From positions 1-64,000 of the forward strand of contig NZ_KQ960659.1 of NCBI RefSeq assembly GCF_001553265.1: a DNA stretch of 64,000 bases, in the 5' to 3' direction. The notes beneath the pieces are model-generated. The model searched no databases and was not told the DNA's origin. It saw only the letters and a list, made by a program, of their open reading frames with translations. Shown piece by piece: positions 45,238-55,380 of this stretch. Within the stretch, counting starts at the first letter, position 1, and the number at the start of each line of letters is the position of its first letter. Made by a program: the position numbers and the translations under genes. This DNA is from Prevotella sp. DNF00663 (GTDB lineage Bacteria; Bacteroidota; Bacteroidia; Bacteroidales; Bacteroidaceae).

Positions 45238-46937
45238 TGCTTTTCACTTTCTTTTGGTTTCTTCACTGCTGGCTTCTGCCTATTCAAATGTTGCAATGGT
45301 GCCTCTTGACGCTTCACGACCTTCAGTGTAGAATCGGCAGCTTTGCCACGCCACTCAAAGACATCGGCAGGACTAGTCGGCCGTAGTTCTTCGAACCAAG
45401 CAAACTCTGGAAGCTTATACTTGGTCGGAGGTATCTGCGTCATGGGATATAACGTACCCTGCGGTTTGGGCATCCAAATCTTTTCCAATTGCCGATTCTT
45501 GTTCATATACATGCGCATCGTGTCCGATTCCACATAGTTCAAGCCTATCAACGAAGAATCTTTATCGTCTGTAGGATAGTATATCACCTTTACATTTCCG
45601 GTGGCAACAATGCGCCGAACCACCCCGTCCGTGAAATAAGCATCCATCAATTTCGACGACACCTGATTGTATTTTTTCCCATCAGGCATGCGCTCTACAG
45701 ACAGAGCCTGCCCCACTACATGGGCATCGCGTATCGTACTGTCTTGCATGTATACCAATATCTTCTCGCCTAATATCTGTCGTTCGCCATTCCAAGTTAT
45801 CGGGTCCTTGTACATAGTCATACAACTATCTTGCGAATTAGCCACCAGCGAGTCGCAGATAGCTTGCATATCTACACGGTAAACCTTTACGTGATTGAAG
45901 CAATGAACCTTGCGATACATCGAGTCGGTATTGATATTAAAAGTATATATCTTCATGGAATCGGCGTGCATATAGAGCGTATCTTTCTGAGAATAATCTT
46001 TGGCGAGTACCTTTTGAGTCGCCCAACCGTAGCCGGTTTTCTCATTATAGTTCATACGCTCGCACTCCAAGCGATTCTTGTTCACCTTATCTATATAGAT
46101 GACATTTCCGTATCCACGTGCCAACCCGGTATTCTTGTCATAAAACAGACTATCACCAGTAATGGTTTTATCCTTATCTACCACCGTCGAACGGCCATAC
46201 ATCTCTGCCTGATCGGTCTTTGTATTGAAGTAAGCATTCTCCGTATCTATCACACTTCCATTCTGTGTAATCTTCGACGGACCTGTAACATGAGCCTTCG
46301 AGCTACGCGTATCATAATGCAAGGTGTCGGTTGTGATAAGCCTACCGGCATTCGTCATACGCACATTGAAACGGAATGTGGCCTCACGTGTATCCATCCT
46401 ATACTCTCCCCAGTCCGAAGACAATCGGTCTTTACCGTCTATCAATCGTCCACCCTCGAAGAAATAAGCATAATCATACAACTTGTCATAGTCCAGACTA
46501 TCCGTATAAAGCGTTTGTCGACGATGCTTCAACACGACATTGCTACGCGCCATGAGCATTTGACTTTGACCATCGTACACTCCTCTATCGCATGTTAAAG
46601 AGAGTGTATCGCCCTGTTTGAACCGCACATGTCCGAATGCCTTCACCGAATTAGACTGTTGGTAGAAATACGCACTGTCACACCATAGCTGCGCACCTTG
46701 GTGTGTGAAGTGTACATGTCCCTTGACTATTTGGGCATCAGGCACCTCTCCATACATGTCAAACTTCAATTCATCCGAGTGAACCAAATACACACGGTCG
46801 TCCTGATGCGGTTTCTTGGGTGGCCGAATAGCCCACACTACTTGAAACAGGCATAGTCCAAACAGGCATAAAACCATGCCTATCATGGTTTTATGCCCGC
46901 TGTTTATATATTGTTTTCTATCGTTCAGGTTGATCAT
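45234..46937 (-). CDS. OstA/LptA-like periplasmic protein
   Basis: 567 residues. An N-terminal hydrophobic segment (MIGMVLCLFGLCLFQVVWA) follows a short basic lead; a start at M18 is possible. The body is a long run of OstA-like beta-jellyroll repeats with the typical D-x-A-x-Y/F and VTGPSKITQNGSVIDTENAY patterns, as in LptA and the N-domain of LptD. Such proteins form the lipopolysaccharide bridge to the outer membrane. It is far longer than E. coli LptA and lacks an LptD barrel, as is common for Bacteroidetes OstA-like proteins. Coupled to SurA-like by ATGA overlap. Confidence 0.88.
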   Translation of the reverse strand: MINLNDRKQYINSGHKTMIGMVLCLFGLCLFQVVWAIRPPKKPHQDDRVYLVHSDELKFDMYGEVPDAQIVKGHVHFTHQGAQLWCDSAYFYQQSNSVKAFGHVRFKQGDTLSLTCDRGVYDGQSQMLMARSNVVLKHRRQTLYTDSLDYDKLYDYAYFFEGGRLIDGKDRLSSDWGEYRMDTREATFRFNVRMTNAGRLITTDTLHYDTRSSKAHVTGPSKITQNGSVIDTENAYFNTKTDQAEMYGRSTVVDKDKTITGDSLFYDKNTGLARGYGNVIYIDKVNKNRLECERMNYNEKTGYGWATQKVLAKDYSQKDTLYMHADSMKIYTFNINTDSMYRKVHCFNHVKVYRVDMQAICDSLVANSQDSCMTMYKDPITWNGERQILGEKILVYMQDSTIRDAHVVGQALSVERMPDGKKYNQVSSKLMDAYFTDGVVRRIVATGNVKVIYYPTDDKDSSLIGLNYVESDTMRMYMNKNRQLEKIWMPKPQGTLYPMTQIPPTKYKLPEFAWFEELRPTSPADVFEWRGKAADSTLKVVKRQEAPLQHLNRQKPAVKKPKESEKQ

Positions 46938-48373
46938 TTAACCCATCCTTGATATTCAAAGTTGCAATTTTTATAGCGATCGTTCATCCTCACATAGGTG
47001 TGTTTGATCTTATTCACTACCCAATCGTGGAGTTTTTTCTCCTTCTCTTTAGCTAAGACCACGTTCTTCATAACTTGGAAATCCTCCGTAATCTTAGCCT
47101 TATGACCCTCCGTTCTACTCTTCAGCTTCACGATAGCCACCACTTGTTTACCCTTTTTATTAATCATATCGAAAGGTGCAGAGATGTCTCCCACTTTCAT
47201 TCCTTCAACTTGTCGAGCCACCTCGGTAGGCAAGTCTTTCATCTGAAATTTAGAAGTCATAATTTGATTCTGCACATCGTTGAAAGCCATCAAACCTCGA
47301 TTGTTCTTCGTATCCTTATCTTCCGATATATAGGTAGCGGCTTCTTCAAAACTGAATTTACCTGCTTTGATATCATCACTGATAGAGTCTAGACGGGCAT
47401 GAGCCTTTGCCAGTGCATCGGCAGACACCTTCGGCTTCATTAAGAGATGGCGTACCTTTACCTTATCACCGCGCTTGTCAATCAACTGAATGATATGAAA
47501 ACCGAACTCACTCTCGCAGATTTTGGAAATCTTTTTAGGGTCGGTCAAGTTGAAAGCCACCGATGCAAAGGTAGGATCAAGCATACCACGCCCCATATAA
47601 TCCATCTCTCCACCCATACGAGCAGACCCCGGATCTTCAGAATAAAGGCGTGCCAAAGTTGCAAAAGAGGTCTCACCGGAGTTCACACGTTCCGTGAAAT
47701 TACGCAATTGATCTTTCACCCGGTTAATCTCAGTCTGCTCTATACGAGGCTGACGAACAATAATTTCCACTTCCACCTCGGTAGGAACAAAAGGCAGACT
47801 ATCTTCCGGAACATTGCGGAAATAGTTGCGTACATCAGAAGGAGTAACCGTTACATCCTTCACAAGTTCGCGACGCATACGGTTAATCAATTCCCTATTC
47901 TTGAATTCATCGTGCATCTGTTCACGCATCTGTGCAACAGTCTGGTTACGATATTCCTCAAGTTTTTCACGCGAACCGGCACTGTTAATCCAAAAATTAA
48001 TCTGCTGGTCAACGCTTTGATTTACCTCTGCCTCAGAAACCTCTATGGAATCGATAGCAGCTTGGTGCAAGAACAACTTCTGAACAGCTATCTGTTCGGG
48101 GATAGTACAATCAGGATCCCCACCCCATTTGGCACCTTCCACCTCGGCTTGCAGGCGTGCGGCCTCAACATCCGACTTCAAAATAGGCTCATCACCTACC
48201 ACCCAAATGACTTCATCTACCACAGCATGCTGTGGAGCTTGGACTTCAGACTTTGCCGAAGTCGTATCTTTCTGGGCACCGAGCCACTTACCAGTCTTAC
48301 CAGCGCGAGCCGACATGCCGGCCAATAACATCACAGCCAGACAGCCCATCAATATTTTATTTCCTTTTCTCAT
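46934..48373 (-). CDS. SurA-like periplasmic peptidyl-prolyl isomerase
   Basis: 479 residues with signal MRKGNKILMGCLAVMLLAGM. It has a SurA N-domain (VVDEVIWVVGDEPILKSDVE), then two parvulin domains (VEVEIIVRQPRIEQTE...EFGFHIIQLIDKRGDKV and VRHLLMKPKVSADALAKA...). SurA chaperones outer-membrane proteins. It is 24 bp downstream of another parvulin gene, and its stop overlaps the OstA-like start, so protein and LPS assembly factors are co-expressed. Confidence 0.9.
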   Translation of the reverse strand: MRKGNKILMGCLAVMLLAGMSARAGKTGKWLGAQKDTTSAKSEVQAPQHAVVDEVIWVVGDEPILKSDVEAARLQAEVEGAKWGGDPDCTIPEQIAVQKLFLHQAAIDSIEVSEAEVNQSVDQQINFWINSAGSREKLEEYRNQTVAQMREQMHDEFKNRELINRMRRELVKDVTVTPSDVRNYFRNVPEDSLPFVPTEVEVEIIVRQPRIEQTEINRVKDQLRNFTERVNSGETSFATLARLYSEDPGSARMGGEMDYMGRGMLDPTFASVAFNLTDPKKISKICESEFGFHIIQLIDKRGDKVKVRHLLMKPKVSADALAKAHARLDSISDDIKAGKFSFEEAATYISEDKDTKNNRGLMAFNDVQNQIMTSKFQMKDLPTEVARQVEGMKVGDISAPFDMINKKGKQVVAIVKLKSRTEGHKAKITEDFQVMKNVVLAKEKEKKLHDWVVNKIKHTYVRMNDRYKNCNFEYQGWVK

Positions 48374-48397
48374 GTATCTTATGTTTCAGAATATACA

Positions 48398-49831
48398 TTA
48401 ATGTTTGTTCACGGTGAGCAACACATCGCGGTCTATAGACACTGTGTACTTCTTCCGCAAACCTTCCACCCAAGCCTTTTCCAGTTCCTCTTGATAATCG
48501 GCTACCACCAAATAGCGCACATCATCCATAGACTTGGGGACTTTCAACTTCTTTCCGTAGACAGCCATATAAGGATAACCGTCTTTCAAGGCAGACTTTC
48601 CATCAACATAACCAAACACCTTGCTATCTATCAAGGCATTGTCGTCCGGTTTGAATAATGCCTGTTCTGCCTGTACACTTACTCCCCCATTCTCTTGAAA
48701 CGTACGCTTGATTGCACGCATCCATTCCTTAGAATCTGTCGATTTGAGGAGTTTCTTCACAGCCGACAGGTCTTTTTTAGTCTTCGCATAGTAGACAATG
48801 CCCTTATAACGTGGCTGCCCCCAACGATATTTCTTTTTATTTTGTCGGAAATAGTGTTCCAATCCTGCTTCATCACGAGCAGCACTATCCCAAACCGTAC
48901 GGCTACACATATTATATAATAGCAGCCCCTCACGATATTCTTGTAGCAAATAAAGTTGCTCCGGCAGCATTTCCTCCAATGTCATTTGATTTTCTCTCGA
49001 CATCGAGTCCATATTCATTTGCCGTTTTTCTGCCACGAGTTGGGAATTCATCCCTTTCATTCTACGCAACACATTCTGCCGTTCCACGGTCTTCAGCAAT
49101 TCCGTACGCACAGCCTCATAAGGCAGATAATCGCACTTCTCCAGCAATTTGATGATGTGAAAACCTGCAGGAGATTCGAATGGCTTACTCATCTCGCCGA
49201 CTTTCAATGCCGACATCTCCGCCTCAAATTCAGCCATCGTCTCCCCACGTTGCACCCAGTGTAGTTCTCCACCACGTGCAGCCGTGACCTTATCGTCAGA
49301 ACAACGACGTGCCAACATACCAAAATCAGCACCTTGCTGCAACGCGCGATAAATAGAATCTATCCGCGCTCGCGCCACCATTTCTGCACTCCGAGGTTCA
49401 CGTTGACCCACATGCAAGTAAATCTGAGCGACCCTGTATAGTCCACCATTACGTATAGCTTGTACCTTATCGGCTTCGTAGAGACTGCGAGCCGCAGCCT
49501 CCATATCCGTATTCGATACTCTCATCGACGCCATTAAACCACTACGATAAGAAGCCAATTCATTTTGAAATGACGCCAATGTATCTAAACGCGCATCAAG
49601 GGCTGCCTCTACCTTCAACTTGAAGTTTACAAAAAGAGGCAGATATTCCTCGACCGTTTTCTTATCTAAAACGCCTGCTGCGTTGTCTTTATTGTAGGAA
49701 TATTCAAATTCCGAACGTGTAACAGCCTTTCCATTGATAGTCATCACAACAGGGTCGACAGTTTGTCCGAACGATATGCTCCCCATCAGGAGTATACCCA
49801 CAAGCAACAACGCAGAAGGTGTACGCACCAT
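48398..49831 (-). CDS. Parvulin-type peptidyl-prolyl isomerase, periplasmic
   Basis: 477 residues from ATG 49831 (MVRTPSALLLVGILLMGSIS signal); the longer frame runs into guaB. After a SurA-like N-region (VVMTINGKAVTRSEFEYSYN) comes one clear parvulin domain (YRVAQIYLHVGQREPRSAE...AGFHIIKLLEKCDYLPYE). The C-terminal 200 residues contain a second, degenerate segment around YRWGQPRYKGIVYY. It starts 4 bp after guaB. Likely an outer-membrane-protein folding factor. Confidence 0.88.
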   Translation of the reverse strand: MVRTPSALLLVGILLMGSISFGQTVDPVVMTINGKAVTRSEFEYSYNKDNAAGVLDKKTVEEYLPLFVNFKLKVEAALDARLDTLASFQNELASYRSGLMASMRVSNTDMEAAARSLYEADKVQAIRNGGLYRVAQIYLHVGQREPRSAEMVARARIDSIYRALQQGADFGMLARRCSDDKVTAARGGELHWVQRGETMAEFEAEMSALKVGEMSKPFESPAGFHIIKLLEKCDYLPYEAVRTELLKTVERQNVLRRMKGMNSQLVAEKRQMNMDSMSRENQMTLEEMLPEQLYLLQEYREGLLLYNMCSRTVWDSAARDEAGLEHYFRQNKKKYRWGQPRYKGIVYYAKTKKDLSAVKKLLKSTDSKEWMRAIKRTFQENGGVSVQAEQALFKPDDNALIDSKVFGYVDGKSALKDGYPYMAVYGKKLKVPKSMDDVRYLVVADYQEELEKAWVEGLRKKYTVSIDRDVLLTVNKH

Positions 49832-49835
49832 CAGT

Positions 49836-51329
<1,494 letters not shown>

Positions 51330-51347
51330 TTAAAAATTTATTGCGTG

Positions 51348-51355
51348 CAAATATA
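51348..51355 (-). promoter_or_regulatory. -7 element of guaB
   Basis: Minus-strand TATATTTG, leader about 20-25 nt. No clear -33 element. Confidence 0.45.
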
Positions 51356-51481
51356 GTAATAATTTTCCACATAGCCCTTCTATCCTCTGAAGATTTCAAA
51401 TCTTATTAATGCTATTTAACGACCATGTGCAGAGGGTATCTACAACAAGTAAATATTTCATCCTCAAGTACCGTTTTGTAG

Positions 51482-51664
51482 CAAGAAAGTATTATCGTCA
51501 CAGCACAACAAACTAGCAATAGCGATGTGGCTTATCGACTCACCGACAACGCCAACTACCATACAACGGAACTTGATACCATTACCCACCTCTTCGGTCG
51601 CAACTATGATGGTTGTTCGTTTATCACCGGTCTTGGTGTCAAACAACTAATAGGAAAAACGACC
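51482..51664 (+). other. Possible decayed coding fragment
   Basis: An ATG-less open stretch reads ...VAYRLTDNANYHTTELD...GRNYDGCSFITGLGVKQL and ends in TAG. The composition looks protein-like, but there is no start, no recognised family and no promoter. It may be the tail of a lost gene between guaB and the methyltransferase. Confidence 0.25.
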
Positions 51665-51779
51665 AAGTAGAATTTTCACTCAACAAAATAGCCATCAACT
51701 GACAAGCCCCATTGACCTTCGCCCCCGCATTTGCAAGGGAATAGAGGATTCGTATCGAAAGATATGTCTTATTCTTGTT

Positions 51780-51963
51780 TACTTGTAAACTTGTCTACTA
51801 GTCAAATCAATAGACAAGTTCTTCCCTTCCCACTCCCCATTTGTCCTCCCTTGCTTCGGGAGAGGACTGGAGAGAGGTTATTGCAACGGCTTTGCAGCAT
51901 TGTTGTAAAGCCCGAACAGAAAGACTGAAAAGCCTATACAGCAACACTGCTACGGCTCATCAG
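51780..51963. repeat. Composite repeat, locus E, including 22-bp array
   Basis: A perfect inverted repeat ACTTGTCTA (51789-51797)/TAGACAAGT (51811-51819) is followed by CCCACTCCCC, a CCTCCC...GGGAGAGG hairpin-like module (about 51845-51878), and 22-bp units at 51893-51914, 51915-51936 and 51937-51958. The last unit shares ACTGCTACGGCTC with the first unit of locus A. Confidence 0.7.
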
Positions 51964-51997
51964 TAAATAAAGGAAAATGAGTTTAGGATGCAAGTTC

Positions 51998-52028
51998 TTG
52001 TCATTTTCCCGTTTATTTCTTATCTTTG
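51998..52028 (+). promoter_or_regulatory. Promoter of the ICMT-family gene
   Basis: TTG (51998-52000), 20 bp, TATCTTTG (52021-52028), leader about 30 nt. Confidence 0.75.
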
Positions 52029-52063
52029 CAACCCAAAACAGTAATTATTAATCACTCAAAAAA

Positions 52064-52579
52064 ATGAACACAATTATTTTAGCATTCACTATTTTCTTTG
52101 CGTTACGCCTTGTATCATTGGCTTATTCCATCTACAACGAGAAACGAATTGTCAAGGCCGGAGCAGTGCAATACGGCAAAACAAACTCCCTGTTACTCAC
52201 CCTTGCCCACATTGCCTATTATTTTGGTAGTTTGTACGAGGCCTATGTTGGCGGACATACATTCGGTACATGGGCTTGGGCAGGTGTCGGTGTCATGACA
52301 TTTGCCTACATCATGCTTTTCTACGTCATCTACCAACTACGCGACGTGTGGACGGTGAAGCTCTACATCGTGCCCAACCACCACATCGTCACAAGCTTCT
52401 TATTCCGCACTGTGCGCCATCCCAACTATCTCCTTAACATCATTCCGGAGCTCATCGGTGTGGCTCTACTCTGCCAGTCTTGGTTTACATTGACCATCGG
52501 ATTTCCACTCTACTGCTGTCTATTGGCTGTCAGAATACGTCAAGAGGAAAGAGCTATGGCCGATTTGTGGAAACAATAA
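52064..52579 (+). CDS. Isoprenylcysteine carboxyl methyltransferase-family membrane protein
   Basis: 171 residues with about five hydrophobic segments. The C-terminal part has FRTVRHPNYLLNIIPE and RIRQEERAM, the RHPxY...E pattern of the ICMT/PEMT fold that binds S-adenosylmethionine and methylates membrane-associated substrates. The natural substrate in bacteria is usually unknown. It has its own promoter and is followed by the DUF2147 gene 36 bp downstream. Confidence 0.85.
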   Translation: MNTIILAFTIFFALRLVSLAYSIYNEKRIVKAGAVQYGKTNSLLLTLAHIAYYFGSLYEAYVGGHTFGTWAWAGVGVMTFAYIMLFYVIYQLRDVWTVKLYIVPNHHIVTSFLFRTVRHPNYLLNIIPELIGVALLCQSWFTLTIGFPLYCCLLAVRIRQEERAMADLWKQ

Positions 52580-52615
52580 GAAACTAATATTCATCGCATG
52601 ATCAATTCAATCAAT

Positions 52616-53041
52616 ATGAAACATCTCATCACGATTATCACATTACTATTCAGTATCAATCTAGCTGTATCGGCACAGCATGCCAAAGCCGACCGAATCA
52701 TCGGTACCTACATGACCGAGGGCGACAAAGGCAAGGTGGTCATCAGCAAAAACGGCAACGTATACAACGGTAAATTGGTATGGTCTATCACGCCCGGTGC
52801 ACTCGACAAACACAATCCCGTTCCTGCCGAACGTACAAAAAAGCTGGCTGGAAAGAACATTATCACAGGCTTTCAATATACCGATGGCGACGTATGGGAG
52901 AAAGGGAAGATATACGACCCTGAAAGTGGGAAAACCTACAAGTGCAAGATTACCATGAAACCTAATGGCGACCTCATCGTAAGAGGATTCATCGGCATCT
53001 CGCTACTGGGCAGAAACACCGAGTGGAAACGAGCAAAATAA
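52616..53041 (+). CDS. DUF2147 family secreted protein
   Basis: 141 residues from ATG 52616 (MKHLITIITLLFSINLAVSA signal; an ATG at 52598 adds six residues). The mature part IIGTYMTEGDKGKVVISKNG...GLLGRNTEWKR-like ending fits DUF2147, a small beta-barrel fold found in envelope proteins of unknown function. It shares the methyltransferase mRNA and ends before a strong terminator. Confidence 0.88.
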   Translation: MKHLITIITLLFSINLAVSAQHAKADRIIGTYMTEGDKGKVVISKNGNVYNGKLVWSITPGALDKHNPVPAERTKKLAGKNIITGFQYTDGDVWEKGKIYDPESGKTYKCKITMKPNGDLIVRGFIGISLLGRNTEWKRAK

Positions 53042-53076
53042 GAGCCCGGTATTCCTGCTATACACATAGAAATGAC

Positions 53077-53114
53077 AAAGGCCGCAAATCGCTTCAATAC
53101 GATTTGCGGCCTTT
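53077..53114. terminator. Bidirectional terminator between DUF2147 and acyltransferase genes
   Basis: Perfect 15-bp stem (53077-53091 with 53100-53114), 8-nt loop, with AAA/TTT ends. Serves two convergent genes. Confidence 0.88.
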
Positions 53115-53134
53115 ATTATAGGGAAACAACCTAC

Positions 53135-54274
53135 TTACTTCTTGAGAAAGACTTTCGACAACCACTTACGTACGGGCATATCATAGTAATGCAACAGCAC
53201 GTAGGCAAGAATAATGTTGGCGATAAGAATAGGAACGCCTACCGGCAAAGCCTGCTCCAAGGGCACATGATTATTCCATACCCACGCATAGAAGAGATAA
53301 AGCGAGGGGTAATGGATGGCATAAACAGGATAAGAGACGTCGCCCAAGAACTTACAAATCCAAGCCGAACGTTCGTCGGTAACGCTGCCCGATGCACCCA
53401 ACCACACCAAAATGGGAAAGAACACAACCACGGCTACAGCATCGTAGATACCATTGGCCACAGCCGTTTCACCAAACTGCAAGTATGGCATAGCCGTCAA
53501 TACCACGACAAACAGACCACAAATCCAGAAAGCACCGCGTATTTTGACCGGTCGGAACACACGCGACATGAGCAGACCGGCCGTATAACAGAAGAGCATT
53601 AAGAGCATTCCGGCATAGTGGAGGCCGTCGGCCATGGTCCAACCTACACCAAGATGGTAGCTTCCGGAACCATTTCCGATAGAGTACCAAGCCAAGCCGA
53701 CACCCATCAAAGCGGTGAGAACAGCCAGCACTTTGGTTGGTAATCGGTGGATAAAGAGGGCATACAAGATATTCCCGATGTACTCCATGAAAAGCGACCA
53801 ATACGGTCCGTTGAGCGGAAAAAGTTCACCATTGCCTCTAACTTCGATTCCGGCACCGGGCGCAGCGGGTATCATAAACATGGTACAAAGCATGGCCAAC
53901 ATCACCAAAGAGGTGGCTACATGGCTTCCATCCCACTTCACGCTGCCCTGCACGAGAAAGGAGATGGTGCCCAAAACGACACCAGCAATCACCATCGGAT
54001 GCAAACGGATGAGTCGGCGTTTACAAAATTCACCTATCGACATGCGATTCCAACGGTCATCGTAAGCATAACCGATAACGAAACCGGAAAGGATGAAGAA
54101 GAAAGGAACGGCCAAATAACCGTGGTTCCAAATCTGATCGGAGGGACTGGTAGCAAATCCTTCAAACAGATGGTAGATTAAAACCATGAGGGCAGCGACC
54201 CCGCGCAAGCCGTCAAGAATGTCATAATGCGGTTTAGTGTCTGCAAAAGATGCTGCCGAAACGAGTTTAGTCAT
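53135..54274 (-). CDS. Acyltransferase 3 family membrane protein (OafA-like)
   Basis: 379 residues, about ten membrane segments. KPHYDILDGLRGVAALMVLIYH contains the conserved His-x-x-D/R-type N-terminal signature, and FFFILSGFVIGYAY is typical. These enzymes transfer acyl, usually acetyl, groups to sugars across the inner membrane. It lies 13 bp after the sialidase gene on the same strand. A link to sialic acid or surface-glycan O-acetylation is plausible but only inferred from adjacency. Confidence 0.88.
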   Translation of the reverse strand: MTKLVSAASFADTKPHYDILDGLRGVAALMVLIYHLFEGFATSPSDQIWNHGYLAVPFFFILSGFVIGYAYDDRWNRMSIGEFCKRRLIRLHPMVIAGVVLGTISFLVQGSVKWDGSHVATSLVMLAMLCTMFMIPAAPGAGIEVRGNGELFPLNGPYWSLFMEYIGNILYALFIHRLPTKVLAVLTALMGVGLAWYSIGNGSGSYHLGVGWTMADGLHYAGMLLMLFCYTAGLLMSRVFRPVKIRGAFWICGLFVVVLTAMPYLQFGETAVANGIYDAVAVVVFFPILVWLGASGSVTDERSAWICKFLGDVSYPVYAIHYPSLYLFYAWVWNNHVPLEQALPVGVPILIANIILAYVLLHYYDMPVRKWLSKVFLKK

Positions 54275-54287
54275 ATTGTAGTTTGGC

Positions 54288-55364
54288 TTATTTCACAGGG
54301 ATAGATACGAAACTTATCTCCTCGTAAGCATCGTTGATGCCATGTTCAAAGAGCACCCCAACGTGATGAGCATCGAGCTTTACGATGTCAGAATAAGCCG
54401 AATGACCGGGATATATGGTCGTCATCAATTGCCAATGTCGGCCTCCATCAACACTCTTATGAATGGAAAGATTCTTTCGCTGTAACGAATGAGGATTGGA
54501 AAAAAGAAGTGTATGCTTGTTGAATGCCAAGATACTACCTTGACAGACAGGTTCTATCAAGTCGTCGTGGAACTGCATCTGCCCCATCGTCTTACCCCCA
54601 TCACGGCTTAAAGCATAGGCGCGGACATGGGGATGTTCTGGATTGTAGTTGCGCATATTAAGCATCAAACGGCCATCGGACAACTCTACAACGCTGCTCT
54701 CATTGCCACCTTTCTCTTCTACAAGGCCACCTAAATGCCACGTCTTACCGGCATCGTCTGAATAAATAAGATGAGAATTATAGGTATTATCGCCCAAAGA
54801 AGAGTGATTGGCAGGCACAACCAAGCGCCCACGATGCGTATATCGCAACTGTATACCATGGCAAGGACCAGTGGCATACCATCCCCACGCAGGCGATTTC
54901 ACGCTATCGGTAATCTCCTTAGGGGCCGACCAATGTCGTCCATCGGGCGTAGACGTAAGCACATAAACGCGACGTGGATAGCGCGAAGAGCCTGCCATCA
55001 GCTGAGATTCGGTATCTTTGCCATCGTTCCAACAACACACCAACACCACCTGCTTGCGCTGTGAATCGTAGATGGGAACCGGATTTCCGCAAACATCGTC
55101 GCCTGCATCCCACACAACAAAGAGGTCGCTCCACGTCTTCCCATTGTCTTTAGACGACTTCATCACTATATCTATGTTCCCCGTATCGGAACATCCATGA
55201 CGCCGTCCTTCGGCAAATGCCAATAAATATTTAGGAGTGCGGATGATGGAAGGTATGCGAAAACAAGCATACCCAGCCTCACCACGAGAAAAAACAGTTG
55301 ACAGTTGCGCACACAAAGTCAACTGTATCATGATAAACTGTATGATTAAAAAGAGCCGTTTCAA
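54288..55364 (-). CDS. Exo-alpha-sialidase (GH33-like)
   Basis: 358 residues. Signal MKRLFLIIQFIMIQLTLCAQ, no good lipobox. The catalytic propeller has ACFRIPSIIRT (Arg of the FRIP motif), FAEGRRHGCSDTGNID (acid/base Asp region), and Asp-boxes SKDNGKTW, SDDAGKTW and SVDGGRHW, plus a Glu-containing GGNESSVVELSDGR. It releases terminal sialic acids, and no sialic-acid catabolic genes are nearby. The gene is 16 bp after recQ and seems to ride on that operon. Confidence 0.9.
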   Translation of the reverse strand: MKRLFLIIQFIMIQLTLCAQLSTVFSRGEAGYACFRIPSIIRTPKYLLAFAEGRRHGCSDTGNIDIVMKSSKDNGKTWSDLFVVWDAGDDVCGNPVPIYDSQRKQVVLVCCWNDGKDTESQLMAGSSRYPRRVYVLTSTPDGRHWSAPKEITDSVKSPAWGWYATGPCHGIQLRYTHRGRLVVPANHSSLGDNTYNSHLIYSDDAGKTWHLGGLVEEKGGNESSVVELSDGRLMLNMRNYNPEHPHVRAYALSRDGGKTMGQMQFHDDLIEPVCQGSILAFNKHTLLFSNPHSLQRKNLSIHKSVDGGRHWQLMTTIYPGHSAYSDIVKLDAHHVGVLFEHGINDAYEEISFVSIPVK

Positions 55365-55380
55365 GGTTTCTGATACTTAG

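Noticed and set aside
45831..46598. 255-residue plus-strand open frame opposite the OstA-like gene
   Set aside because: Antisense shadow of a repeat-rich real gene; no start signal.
47447..48328. 293-residue plus-strand open frame opposite the SurA-like gene
   Set aside because: The minus-strand frame has clear parvulin motifs and a signal peptide; this is an antisense shadow.
51464..51646. Minus-strand 60-residue open frame in the guaB-methyltransferase gap
   Set aside because: No promoter, no family pattern; the opposite strand reads more like protein and is itself only a weak remnant.
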